Part shown: piece after piece, positions 23,464 through 34,968 of the stretch | Layout: each line of letters opens with the position of its first letter | Numbering within the stretch: the first letter of the stretch is position 1 | DNA from: Blasia pusilla | Lineage: Eukaryota > Marchantiophyta > Marchantiopsida > Blasiales | DNA: 64,000 nt | Assembly: GCA_050084515.1 (NCBI GenBank) | Contig: CM114275.1 | Coordinates: forward strand, 23,002,001-23,066,000 | Direction of reading: 5' to 3' | Translations under genes and position numbers: made by a program | The notes under the pieces: model-generated | What the model was told of the DNA's origin: nothing | The model's input: the letters and a program-made list of their open reading frames with translations, nothing else | Databases searched by the model: none

Positions 23464-24660
23464 TGTTACCTAATAAGGAACCACCAAATTGCTAAGTATG
23501 TTCCAATGAGAAAAGCATTCTCTCTCATGTTAGATTTCTTATGTGGTATTTTTCCTTGTGATGGCGCCAATTGATTCACATATAAGAATTTAGTATCTTT
23601 TCTTATAATCTAAAAGTTGGAATGCCAACCAAAGTCAAACGTGAGAAAGGAGTATGAAGTCCATCATGATGATCTATTATTTGTATTGCAAAATAAAATA
23701 TCATGGTCTCTCCAAATAAAAGAAACCACCAAATATGAAAAAATCCCTCCGCTCATGGATCTTTTGAACTATATGATCTCATAGCCCAACGTAAGGCATA
23801 AGAAAGAAGTCTCAAGCTTATAACCACGATTTCTAATAGCTTTTATTCATAATGGTATATGAGAATATACTCCACCGTCCAAAAAAAGCCCAAAAATTAT
23901 ACCAAAAAAGTTTGAGAATAAGAACAAACCTCTTCTAACTAGTGGGCTTGTTGAATATATGGTCGATACAATTCAACCCTTTGCATGTGATTAATTCAAA
24001 ATCTAAAATTTCTAATAGAAGAAAGTGTTCATATATACTATGGTATGGAATCTCATGGTATGTATGAAATATGGTTTGTACTTTATAGATCTTTACACCA
24101 TCATCCTCTTTTTGAAATATTGAAATACTGAATGAAATTCTTACAAGTTGCCTTCCCTCCATCCTAAGACGAATGGAAGTTGTGGAGGATCCCTCCTAAA
24201 TCAAAGTCCTATCAATGAAGCATCTTAAGTGAATGAAGGGTTAATTAATTAGTGAATTTTTTTTTTATAGTATTGAAGAATGTCCAAAGCTCAAGCTTAA
24301 CCAATGGTAATAAAAACTAGTTTACTAGACTTAACATGAATTTTTTTTAAAAATCATGCTCTCTCCCCATCTCTCCTCGCATGTTCTTCTTTCTTAACTT
24401 AATTCTCTCATTCAAAATTACATGTATCAATAGGAGAGGAGTACTCTCAACAATATGAAGAGCCATTCTAAACCCATCATGTGTTAATAGTTGATGCTTT
24501 TGCATGTGATAATAAAAAATGAATAAAGAGTTGAATAAGGACCCAATTAGTTCCATTAAGGGTTACCACAAGGCTATGGACGAGAGGTTAGATTCGTTCC
24601 TTACGGAACACGCTATCAATCTCCAATCAAGAAATGAATTGTCTATAGCTACCACGATTC
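23464..24660. other. AT-rich, no supported gene
   Basis: Only short frames are present. Nothing links by splice phase or matches a family that I recognise. Confidence 0.35.
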
Positions 24661-24865
24661 TTCATTATAGGCAATAGGTCTCCATAGCTCTGTAACATGC
24701 CCAAGCCTATAGGCTTTTGAGGAGGGCTCAAGCCGTGCGAGACCCCTGTGCTAGAGGCCTTGGTGGTAGTCATGTTTCTCTTGACGCAATTGATAATGTT
24801 GGTGAATTTAGCATGTAGGGGACGCACCCTTTTTTTTCACCCAGGCCAGTTGTGACTTTGACCTT
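24661..24865 (+). repeat. short copy of the 5S-bearing dispersed repeat
   Basis: It aligns with 59129-59282 (shared words TAGGCAA, TCTCC(A/G)TAGCT, CCCAAGC, GGCTTTTG, GTAGTCATGT/GTAATCATGT). It continues with sequence matching 59556-59625 (GGTGAATT, poly-T, then AGG(C/T)C(A/G)GTTGTG). The 5S rRNA-like part present at 59.3 kb is absent, and the switch falls at the short word GTTGGTGA. Confidence 0.75.
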
Positions 24866-25139
24866 CTCGACTCCTCGAATCATCCCTCTTTTGTATTTTC
24901 GATGTGATCCCTCATCACCCTTTTATGCAAGCCTTCTTTCCTTTAAAGGTAGTCATGATTACCAACCCTACTATGGATTTGAGACTACGGCCATGCTCTA
25001 CTCCTAACTCTAAAACCATGCCACGTGCCCTAAACTGTGAATCCTGGATCTCGACACCTAACCCTGAGTAGTTTTATGGCGAGAACCAGTACATTTCCGG
25101 TCTTTATGAACAAGAACGGTAATTTTGGATATTTTCTTG

Positions 25140-27900
25140 AATCCGGCCGGCTAAAGAGATACAAATACAAAGGAGGACCCCTCTATTCTGCCGGTTTTTG
25201 ACCGTTATTTGCAAAGTGAATCGGAAATTCTAACGGCTAGGTCAACACGTAACCCCGGTTCTCCCCGGACATTGGGTCGCAAGACCTCATACCATTCCTT
25301 TTTTTTCTTCCCGTGAATGTGAGTCCCGGAAAGTCCCAAGCCCACGCTCTTGAACAAGTTACTAGGGGGCGTCAATTTACTGTCTATCCGGAATCGTCCG
25401 GGTGAGGGGGTTCGGCCCGGAAAGTCACCGGGCTACTCCCGGAAGGGGAGGGGTTGGCAGTTTTGCGTTGGTCCGTGAATGTAAGCTGCCAACTTTAAAT
25501 CCACGGAATACCCCATAAGAACTGCAAACGGGGTAGTCGAGAGCTACCCGTTTGGGATCCGGCAAGTCCCGGGATAGAGAGATCCCGGGACACTAAAATC
25601 CCGGTAGGGGTTATTATGACAGATGGCGATCGGAACAGGGCTAAGAATGTCGGAGTCGGTAACCGGATTGAAACCTTACATGAGTCTTTGGAGGCTCTCA
25701 GACTAGATTGTCTGCTTATGCGGACGCCTGCCTCGAGAAATCTCCAGTGGGCTATCGTATCGTCGCTCACGCCGATGATGCGGCAGGAAGAGCTCGTCGG
25801 TTGCAAGATGCACCAAACTTACCTGCGAAACCGGAGATATGCGATTAGACTTGTCATGATCCATCTCTCGCAACTCAGCACCTGATTTCAATGGCGTGAA
25901 TCACTCTTGAAACATATGGAGGCCGTCACAAATGAGGCAGTGCAACAGGAGCAATCCCTGGACGAGGGGATTCGAGGACAGATTGGAGATTGTTCGCTGA
26001 CAGCAGCCGCTTGCCAATTCGAAAAGTCCATCTAATTTAGAGTGACGAATCGATTGCGCAAGTCGGACTCTTCTGCCGCTGCCAATTGTACGAGCGCATG
26101 TTTCTTCATGAGCGGACCTGCCTCCGCAGACGGCGCTAGCTTACGGCCGCGCACGGTCGAGAAACCAGCTTCAATCGCCGTTCAGTGACAGATTGAGATC
26201 CAAGTAGAGGTGGAGCGTATATCCTTAGATAGATGGATTCCCAAATACGTCAGATACACTATCCTTCGCCGCTCCAGAGCTTTCGGTCCACCGGGCGATG
26301 GCAACGACGCCCAAGATTTCGCTGCACAGGTCCCCTATGCACACGAGAATATTAATATACGCACGTCTTGCATCCGGAGGTTGTACTGTTCCAAGGAAGG
26401 CCTTACCTGGTTGTCAAACATTGCCAATCTTTTGAAACCAGCACACGCGATGCGTAGACAATTTCTCGAGCTTGGGAGAACAGCAGAACGTACGAGCGGT
26501 GAATCAAGGGATGGGTTAACAAGCTTAAGTGCTTGCAGAAGACCTCAAGCCTGGGGTCGTGTCCACTAGACAGCTAGCTTGCTACACACTATGAGATACA
26601 TACCGGTCGCATAACGGATAATCTAACCGACATTTCTGTGAGGAGTTTTTCGCGCTATGATCCACAAGCTCCTGCACCTGATCTGCAACAACCAATTCAC
26701 ACGTTCACGAGGTCCAGAGGCTCTTTATCAACACCAATATATGCACACAGAAAGACACGAACGGTCGGCCTGAGAAAGCAGATCTCAAATCGCCTCTTTC
26801 CGTGAGACTTGCAACTTTATGTAGGGGAACCGCAAAATTGCATTTGACGCACAGGACGGAGTCGAAATGTCCTCGCATCACATCTTAGGATCTCGAATTT
26901 AGAACGACAGCTCAGTCCTGAATCCGAGAGTTCAAACTTTGCAGTGAAGGAGATTATGGTACACAGACGATTCCTGGAGTAGGATTTCAATCGCCGGTTA
27001 CCTCCCGCATCCTCATAAGTAAGGAAGTCCCTCTTTCAATCGTGTTCTATAATGCGGCACAAGAGCAGATGTGACTCCGATCTTCCAGATCGCAGACGTG
27101 ACACGGAATCGATCCATGCTCCAACGATTGTTCCAAGTTTAGGCTGAAGATCAGACCCCGTTCTACCCAAACGTGACTAGTGTGTTTTTTCCCGAAGAGA
27201 CGAACTAATTGTATGCTGCAGAGTAAGTAAACCTTCCCCTGCTTCAAAGGAAACCTGTGAAATGTACAAAGTCAATTTCTGAACGAGGGAGCGAATAGAG
27301 CTACAATCACAGCTACAGATAAACGTCTTCTAGACATTTTGCAGGGTGGGAAGGTACTCAAATTTTCCTTTCACAGTTGCATTCGATCAAGAGACAACAT
27401 TTCAGTGACAGAAAGTTGTAACTTTACTCCGTTAAATTTCCTCCTTGGAAGCGAAAAAGGATTAAGAAGGCTGGGAGGAAGGAATATTAAGGCCGTATAA
27501 TAACAGTGTCAAGTCAAAAGCAGATTGTTGAACCTCCGGTTGAAAGACAGAACTTCTCGCTACATGAAAAGTTTGAAATTAAGGTTCTATCTAGCGCAGC
27601 AAAGTGCGAAGTTGCGCAAGCTACTGCAGCGCACTATGATCTAATGTGAAGGGCGCTTTCTTCTCCGTTGACGTGTCCAGAGGCGCTAAGCTCTCGTCGC
27701 TACCTTCCGCGTAGAATGTTCATCCGGGTTTGCAGATCCATGCCAATTCGCGATCGCTCCTCCTTTCGCGCGGCGACTGGAGCAGGTTCAGCTTCCTCCG
27801 GAACGCGAAGGGGCTGTCGTGCAAGAGATTTCCCACTTAGCAATTACATCTCCTGAAATTAGGAATTGCATCTCCTTTCTATTTTATTTACAACTCTGGA
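25140..27900. other. GC-normal island with coding-like frames on both strands
   Basis: On the + strand, one frame from ATG 25616 to 26569 has long open blocks broken by in-frame stops at 25882, about 26033 and near 26186. The opening reads like a helical protein (NRIETLHESLEALRLDC). On the minus strand, strong donors (CGCAG|GTAAGT at about 25820, CCAG|GTAAGG at about 26406) end open exons, for example AELREMDHDKSNRISPVSQ. I cannot decide which strand is or was coding, and I recognise no family. The sequence upstream (25250-25620), with repeated CCCGG words, looks like a promoter or terminal repeat. Confidence 0.3.
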
Positions 27901-27918
27901 CCAGCGGGGAGAGCAGCT

Positions 27919-29378
27919 TTAGAGCCCCATGTGATGTGGAGGGACCGAACATCTAGATCCATGGATCAGAGTGTGGCGGAGCCGCAGCTCCTGATAAGAA
28001 AAAACCGGTGCAGGATGGTGAGGGCGCGCATAACGTCCGCAGTATTTCAAGAACTCACATGTTGGAATCTCAGTCTCGGGTGATGTATCGTGGGACGAGA
28101 AAGGGCAGAAGAAGGTCACAACGGATCGAGATGGAAAAGCAAAGGACGGCCTTAGCTCACCACAGTGTTTGGATCGATTCCTATCTCATCCAGCACTTGA
28201 CAGATTCCCTCCTCCGTCTCCTCTTGCTCCTCCAAATCCTCCTCTTCCTCCTCCTCATAGCCATCATCGCCGTCCTCCATGTCGTCGACGCTCAGATCCA
28301 CATGTTGTATCTCGAACTCCAACATTATCTTTTGCAAAGCGGGAAGATTTACGTGCAGATTCAAGGCCCTGACTGCTTTTATCACCCCCTGCAATGCTTC
28401 TGCCATCGCTTCGTTTGATTTCAGGGTCTGATCATTCAACACACTACAAGCGGTGAGTCTCAGTTTGCTGTGGCGGAATTTGCTCCCGGTGGCTCGCACT
28501 GGCAAATCGCATTTGGCAGGCCATGTGTGCAACATTAACCAATGCCAGCTATGGACCTGCGAAATGACAACCGCAACATTTCATATCTAGACCAAAGCAA
28601 CACGATAATGGCCCTTCACAACGGTGGCTTCCCCCATTCCAAAGATATCTGTGGAGGACCTGGCACGACTAGACAAAAGTCAGAAGAGGAATCCAAGCAA
28701 AAGCACGAACCTGCATGTGAAGGGAGATATGTTTTAGCTGTGAGTTGAGGTTGTAGTATCTGATCACTCGATCACGAGTCCTGATGAGGTCTACGGCCAT
28801 GATTTTCACGGCATCCTACGCATCATCGATCCCAGGACCTTGTGAATTGCTATTATCTGCGAAGCACTCAAAATCTCGCAGGAACTTCCCACGGCAAAAG
28901 TGACTCCTAGAATTTGTGAGACTATGTATAGATTGACTCTCGAGCGGGACGAACATGCAGAGGTGGTATAACGTAAGCTGTCCATATCTCAATCGGAGAA
29001 CAGACAATTGATCTTCAATGTGTTAGGTATTTTACGGCCCTTCCAATTTCGTTAGACCTATATTCTCTTGCAACCATCGATCGGTGACCATCTGTAATTT
29101 ATCAAAGGCAACAAATGTGTACAATAATGAGCGAAGTGGGAGGTGCTTCGAGAAATAGCCGAGAGCGTTCAGTAAACTACGCCAACCATACACCTGCTCA
29201 TTTTCAACATGGTCAGAGTGGAAGTCACCATCTGGTTGAGCTTCGCTGCTTTCTTAATCTCCTGAATCAACCTCTTTTCTATTATCTGCAGCGATTGTTT
29301 CTCTCGCTCCACTTCCCGCATCGCCCGTTCCAAAAGACGTTTGTTCTCTCTCATGAGCTCTGCACAACATCCGTCCAC
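27919..29378 (-). CDS. VPS2: ESCRT-III subunit VPS2/CHMP2-like, partial
   Basis: Minus-strand exons 29378-29229, 28815-28711 and 28427-28161 join in phase 0. They encode ELMRENKRLLERAM, DLIRTRDRVIRYYNL and NLPALQKIMLEFE in the canonical order of VPS2/CHMP2. A Glu-rich stretch and the C-terminal MIM1-like helix QVLDEIGID follow. VPS2 polymerises on endosomal membranes with other ESCRT-III proteins and recruits VPS4 through that C-terminal helix (known). The usual N-terminal exon (MxFLFGKRKTP-like) was not found, and the exon starts with non-family residues VDGCC. A possible last exon, 27990-27919, gives a non-family tail (ELRLRHT...). One base out of frame it would read AAAPPHSDPWI, so a frameshift or mis-joined tail is possible. 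This is either a divergent paralogue or an early pseudogene. Confidence 0.7.
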
Positions 29379-30430
29379 CTGATTTTTGAGGAACTGACCA
29401 ATAGAACGGACTAGACGAAGTGGCCGGGTACGTTTTGGACGCCGAACTTGACGAAGAAATTCAATTGATGTCGCTGCAATTAATTACCAAACGAGATACT
29501 CGCGAGATTCCTACTTCATCTGCACATCGGCAGTTGGAAATCTCACTCACCGAGAGGACTCTTCGTCCTCTCGAACATGAACCTCATGGTGCTCAACATT
29601 GGAGTAGACTATTCTTCGGCTGAAACTCTCCCACCAACTCACGCACCGGATCCACCAGAGATCGACACAGTTCAATCTAGTGCAGGTTGATTACGACAAT
29701 GAAGTGAACCTCGCAATGGCGCTTTCAATTGCCTGGGGTTAAGCCGGAAGAGAAACCTGAAGAGCATTGAGCTCACGGACCAAAGCACTTTCTTTCTTTC
29801 TTGGACTACGGACCATAGAGATTTACGGAGTGCTGACATAACCGTTACAATTTTGAACCAAAACGGGACGATTTGACTCCAGGAGTTCAACGCTTGAAAC
29901 CCCCTCCACAAGCGCTCTCTACTCTGTCTACACATGTTGCAAATTCCCCTCGTTAATGACAAATGATGGCGTCCACGAAGAACTCACCCCAGTTCAGTCT
30001 GGTTGAAACCTGTCAACGAAAGTACACGAAAGTCACACTGCCAACCTTCGAGTTCTACCGTTCCGACTGCCATCCATCCAGCATTCAACCTAACTTTTGC
30101 AAGAGCCACATCTCGCGGGGCCGCATGTTTCCGGGACTAAAGTTATGCTGGCCATTCCTCCACTTTCTCTTCCCCGCACGCGCCTGCGAAATAAACTTTC
30201 ACTCCAACGACATGGATCTACGATATCGGACGCACACATTTTCCTACGTCGGCAGTATGCTCGGGTACGCGCATTTGTTTCAGCTTCCACACGGATCAGA
30301 GGTCGCTCCGCCGAGTCCCCGACACTGCGACACCGTTTTAGAGACACACAAGACTCTCTCAGGTAACGCTGCATTATCCCGACCACTTCTCCGCAGAATT
30401 CATTCCAGGCATTTCATTTTTCATATTTTC
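29379..30430. other. GC-normal DNA upstream of the VPS2-like exons
   Basis: This should hold the first exon and promoter of the VPS2-like gene. Both strands carry fairly long open frames (30090-30386 on minus and 29963-30490 on plus), but none matches VPS2 or another family known to me. Confidence 0.3.
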
Positions 30431-30622
30431 ATGCATTTATATTATTATTCGAATTTACCAACTTTAAATTTTGTTTCATGCATGTGTTAAAAAGTATTTT
30501 TTTCAAGTAGAAAAGTTTTAACAAATGATAAAGGTGATCTCTCATAATGTATGGTTTGTCTTCTCTATACAAATCTAATTGATTATATAATCACGTGAAA
30601 AGATTGGGAAAGTAAGTAACAA

Positions 30623-30878
30623 TCTATATTACTTTATTTAGTAGTTTCCTTCCCAAAGAAGTGAGGCCCTGTTTAAAAGGAAGTCTCTTCTAAAATAGCA
30701 GGAACATTTGAAAATAGTGGATGAAATTGATATCTAAAACTTTGGTAAACAAATCTAAAGATGATGCTCACCAATCATTTTTTACGTCTCAAACTTGGTA
30801 AATAACCTATCCCATAGTATATTTTTCAATTCAGCGGTAGTCCAAAGTTCATTTGTGCATCGCACGGGCACCAACTAG
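30623..30878 (+). mobile_element. possible short non-autonomous Helitron, 256 bp
   Basis: The right end has the hairpin GTGC-ATC-GCAC (30855-30865), then GGGCACCAA and CTAG, followed by host T. That is the canonical plant Helitron 3' end. A plausible left end, TCTATATTACTT, follows an A at 30622, as expected for insertion between A and T. The 3' end is convincing and the 5' end is a guess. Confidence 0.5.
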
Positions 30879-31360
30879 TGCTAGTTAGAAAGGACAAAAG
30901 ACATGCAAAACAAAAGGGGCAAGAAGTCAAAACATTGACAATAACTAAATATATTATGCGATTAATTATTTGAAAGGAATCCAATAGGAACACTAGTGGT
31001 TGGCTAGTAGGGAGTGGATGCACATAAGAGTGGCTATCCACCATTTTGGCTTGACGTGTTCGCATCAATGTTGTAATACCATCAAAATACATTCTCAACA
31101 AGAAGTAGTAACAACATGTATATGAAGAACTATAAGAAGGGGAAGTTGGTGATTCTCGAGGGGATGATGCATATATTCAAAGGAACCCTAGACTATTCTA
31201 TGGTTTATGTATATAAAATCTTCTCTTACCTTATCAAGGAAGATAATTTCTTGATTTGCAAGAGTACCTTTGGTTGAGCACAAGATAATCGAACAACAAG
31301 AAAATATTCTCATAGCTTTAGGAGTAAGTAAATATTTCTCTGGGTGGTATGACTATTAGC

Positions 31361-31388
31361 TTCGTGCATAGCACATATTCTACACTAG
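31361..31388 (+). mobile_element. Helitron-like 3' terminus
   Basis: The hairpin GTGC-ATA-GCAC (31364-31374) is followed 10 nt later by CTAG and host T. Layout and spacing match the ends at 23463 and 30878. The 5' end is not identified. Confidence 0.4.
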
Positions 31389-31544
31389 TTATGTATAAGG
31401 GAGGACAACTTCTTGATTTTTCCATATCCTCTAATGCTTGATATTTGTCCTATAGGCAATAAGAATTTTTTTGGGAAATAATTCACGTAAACTATTAACT
31501 CTGATAGCCCTATTACCTTCTTGCATAACATAGGCAAAACACTT

Positions 31545-31596
31545 GTCTACTTCTCTTTATTGTTAAGTATGTCTACTTCTCTTTATTGTTAAGTAT
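31545..31596. repeat. perfect 26 bp tandem duplication
   Basis: The unit starting GTCTACTTCTC and ending TTAAGTAT occurs twice without mismatch. Confidence 0.95.
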
Positions 31597-32365
31597 GTGG
31601 TGGCACCAATCTTTATGGTAGGAAATCACCCCTTGGATGCCTTTTCTCTCTTCCATAATCCCCTTCCTCTACTTTCCATCCCTTCCTTCCCTCACCATGT
31701 CCATCCCTTTCCCACTCATTGTCCTTTTCCCTCTTGTGTACCTTCCTTTGAGTGTCATCATCTCTTTTCTGTGCTTTAAGTGCCCCTTCCTCAAGAAGTG
31801 TTTGTCCACTATTTTACATGCATTTTTCCATCCTCTCCTCTTATGCTTTGTTTTCATGACCTTCTCTTACTCCCTCTCCCTTTAGTGTCCTCCCTCCTCC
31901 ATACATAGGTGGCCGAGAGGTACATAGTATGCAGGGAATTTTCTTTTTCCTCCTTTGTTCCTCTTGATGAATGAACATTTCTTTTTGGGAAAGCTTGTTT
32001 GACATGGATTAAAGAATAATGTATATTATATGATTATTATGTCACTCCCGTGAAACTTAGTTCATTTTAGAATTCATTATATGAATATGCTCATTCTTTG
32101 AATTTCATTTGTGTGCCCTAATGACCCGTGGACTAGGATAGGAGGTGTTGGATACATAAAGATGGTCTCTTCTAATAATTTAAACGTAGATATAGATTAT
32201 TGTATGTCAATGTCTCAAATATACATAAGTGTATATTTTTCATACTCAAAGTTTGATTTCAGATCCCATAATTGGGTTTCCTCTTTGCATTGAACTTTAC
32301 ACTTGTTAGATGAATTGTCAAATTGGATATGAGATCGTCCTCTGCATTTCATAAATTCCCCAAAG
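31597..32365. other. pyrimidine-rich stretch, no gene seen
   Basis: A C/T-rich + strand from about 31630 to 31890 resembles the interior of the miniature-element family in style but lacks its termini. The rest is AT-rich without exons. Confidence 0.35.
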
Positions 32366-32655
32366 CAAGGTTTCATATGGACAAAGTCTGTGTCCGTTGA
32401 CTTGTCCATGTGGGTCCCAACTCCCCCTTCCTTCTCATCCCTCCCACTTACCTTTGTGATCCACATTTCCTCGTTTCTTTTTCCTCCCATCTCCAATCCC
32501 TTCCCTCTTATTGCACCACTCGCCCTTGCCCTCCCTTCCACGATAAACTATAAATTGTGGGCCCCACCTTTTACAATCCATGTCTATGGACATATCCAAA
32601 CTTGTCCGTCCATGTCCATCATAGGGAGGGAATTGTCCATTTTTGTGGAACCATA
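32366..32655 (+). mobile_element. hAT-type miniature element, 290 bp (family copy 5)
   Basis: Starts CAAGGTTTCATATGGACAAA and ends TTTTTGTGGAACCATA. Flanks are CCCCAAAG and CCCCAATC (first six of eight identical). The interior matches copies 1 and 4 (GTGATCCACA, pyrimidine tract, CTATAA.TGTGGG, CAATCCATGTC). Confidence 0.8.
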
Positions 32656-32879
32656 CCCCAATCCCCTCCCAAATATTTACGATCCTTGCAAGCAGCGGCT
32701 AAAATTGGCTCTAGATCGCAATGGTGACATATCCCCTGCCAATGCAGAGATAGCATAGGATGTCCACATGTCAAAATGACAGATGTGGCTATGGTATATA
32801 TAGGTACTAGATACTTATGAGGTGCTTAGGTTAATTTCAAGATTCCTTAACACGGGTATGGCATACTGCACACAAAAAA

Positions 32880-33883
32880 TGTTGCAACCCTCATGACCAA
32901 ACGAGTGCCAAAGCGGAACATCGGAACATTAGCGGGCTCACGCTAAGATGGTTTGCGCGTTGGAGTGGTCTCGAAGAAGAGACAAGATGTGAGACGCAAG
33001 CGAGGCTTCGCGTTTCAGATGTTATGGTCGCGATTGAGAAACCTAGACCAAACGTAGAACAAGACTTGAAAGGAGTTGAGTCTAGGAAGTGGGTTGCCAA
33101 AGGAAGAATCCGGATTTGGAATGCCACTAGCGTTTGAGAATTTCTGACTATATTTATAGCCATAACTTTTAGCGCCAAGATGCGTTTGGATTAAACAAGG
33201 GTGCGTTGGAAGGCTTATGGAAAGTCGGTTCAAACGCACTAAAGATATCTGCAAACGCATGAGCAGCGGCTGAGAAACAATGCGGAAACGACTGTAAGTA
33301 GAGTCGGGTTGAGGGCCACAATGAAGGGCCCGACTCTCCTTTTCCAAAGGGGGGGGGGGTATTGGAGAACCCCAGAAGTACTAGTAAGGGGGAAGGTCTC
33401 CGAGAGTGCTTGGAACTCAAACCCCACTTTGGGCGCCATAGGGCGGCTCAAGGGCATGGAACGGATCGAGAGTTTGGGGTTGGGTTGGAAAACCTGAACC
33501 AAGTCTACAGAGGCGATTTTAGACATCCCTCTTGGATTTCACCCCGCGACTCAATTACTTGGGTCTCGGTTTGGAACTCGCATGAGGTCCGTTGAACAGT
33601 TGGGATCGCTAGGCGCGCAAGTGCCGTTTTAGGTTCCTAGACAAATTAGGAAGTCTGTTCCAAGTCTTGAAGGACTTGCCATGTTTTGGAAACTAGGAAG
33701 TAAGGGAGGTTGAGCTTGATGAGACGCCGAGTTGAGAAATCGGTGGGTTGGATCGCTGGTTGGCCCAGACCCGACTAACGAGAGTGCGTGTTTGGGTGCA
33801 GATCGGCGATGAGATCGTGTCCTACTGAACGTACGCTTTCGCAATACTAAAGATTGACGTTCAAGGAGAGTAGGGGCGCGTCA
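32880..33883 (+). repeat. left LTR of the gypsy element
   Basis: The TG...CA boundaries are set by the primer-binding site two bases after the right edge and by the end of the right LTR copy. The left edge TGTTGC pairs imperfectly with the GCGACA end of the other copy. It contains a run of ten G at about 33350. Confidence 0.7.
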
Positions 33884-33888
33884 AGTGG

Positions 33889-34620
33889 TATCAGAAGATG
33901 GCCCACTCATGAGAAAGAGTTGTTCGCGGTGGTCCATTTCTTGAGGAAGTGGCGGCATTATTTAGGGCTCCACAGGACTCGAGTATTCACCGATAATATA
34001 TCACTCAAGTATTTTGAGACCCATGATCGAGAGACACTGAAACAACTGCGATGGCATGATACCTTGGCGCTGATGGATGTTGAGTTGCTTCACAAGCCAG
34101 GTAAAGATAATATGATTCCAGATGCATTGAGTCGCAAGGAGGAACACATGCCATCAACAACACAGGTCTTGAGAGCAATGTTCCCTAAAGAAACAGACCT
34201 GGAAAGAAGGATTCGTGAAGGATATATGAAGGATGCTCACGCAGGGGAGTACCTGAGGAAGTTGAAGCAGGGTGAGAAGGTGGCCAACATAAGTTTGAGG
34301 CACGGTTTACTAAGGTTCAAGCAGAGTAGGATCTATGTAGAGCAAGGCAAGATGCGAACCAAAGTGTTAGCGGAGTGTCACGACGGACCTTTGGCGGGAC
34401 ATAAAGGAGAGAAATCTACGCTGGCTGTTCTATCGAAGCGGTTCTTTTGGCCCAACATGAAAGAGGATGTTGCTCAATATGTGAAGACCTATGTGACATG
34501 CCAAGTGAATAGAGTTTCTTATGATAAGAAACAAGGCTTGTTGCATCCCTTGCCGATCCCAGAAGGACCCTTGCAAAGTGTGAGTATGGATTTCATCACG
34601 AGTCTTCCGGAATCTGAGGG
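33889..34620 (+). pseudogene. gypsy pol fragment: RNase H and integrase zinc-binding part
   Basis: Translation starts directly at the RNase H motif THEKELFAVVH and passes TDNISLKYF and a PDALSRK end. It continues through the integrase HHCC domain (AGHKGEKST ... RFFWPNMKEDV). The first zinc Cys appears replaced by Tyr (YVKTYVTCQ instead of the usual C..C). The frame reaches the first catalytic Asp (MDFITSLP) and then runs into the right LTR, so the rest of the DDE core is gone. It is non-functional in transposition. Confidence 0.85.
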
Positions 34621-34968
34621 ATTTCACCCCGCGACTCAATTACTTGGGTCTCGGTTTGGAACTCGCATGAGGTCCGTTGAACAGTTGGGATCGCTAGGCG
34701 CGCAAGTGCTGTTTTAGGTTCCTGGACAAATTAGGAAGTCTGTTCCAAGTCGTGAAGAACTTGCCATGTTTTGGAAACTAGGAAGTAAGGGAGGTTGAGC
34801 TTGATGAGACGCCGAGTTGAGAAATCGGTGGGTTGGACCGCTGGTTGGCCCAGACCCGACTAACGAGAGTGCGTGTTTGGGTGCAGATCGGCGATGAGAT
34901 CGTGTCCTACTGAACGTACGCTTCCGCAACACTAAGGATTGACGTTCAAGGAGAGTAGGGGCGCGACA
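34619..34968 (+). repeat. truncated right LTR of the gypsy element
   Basis: It matches 33534-33883 with 9 substitutions and no indels. It starts inside the LTR at the shared word GGATTTCACCCCG, which suits a deletion between short homologous words. Confidence 0.9.

Larger units (their letters stand above)
32880..34968 (+). mobile_element. doubly deleted Ty3/gypsy LTR retrotransposon
   Basis: A 1,004 bp left LTR (32880-33883, TGTTGC...GCGTCA) is followed by the tRNA-Met primer-binding match TGGTATCAGA at 33886. Next come an RNase H and integrase fragment, and the last 350 bp of the right LTR (34619-34968, ending GCGACA). Flanking AAAA on both sides is a possible target duplication but is low-complexity. 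Gag, protease and reverse transcriptase are missing. The integrase core and the first part of the right LTR are also missing. LTR copies differ at 9 of 350 positions. Confidence 0.85.

Noticed and set aside
25250-25280. Homology between 3.5 kb and 25.2 kb (GAATCGGAAAT ... CCGGTTCT)
   Set aside because: Only two short words are shared and their spacing differs, so common descent is not supported.
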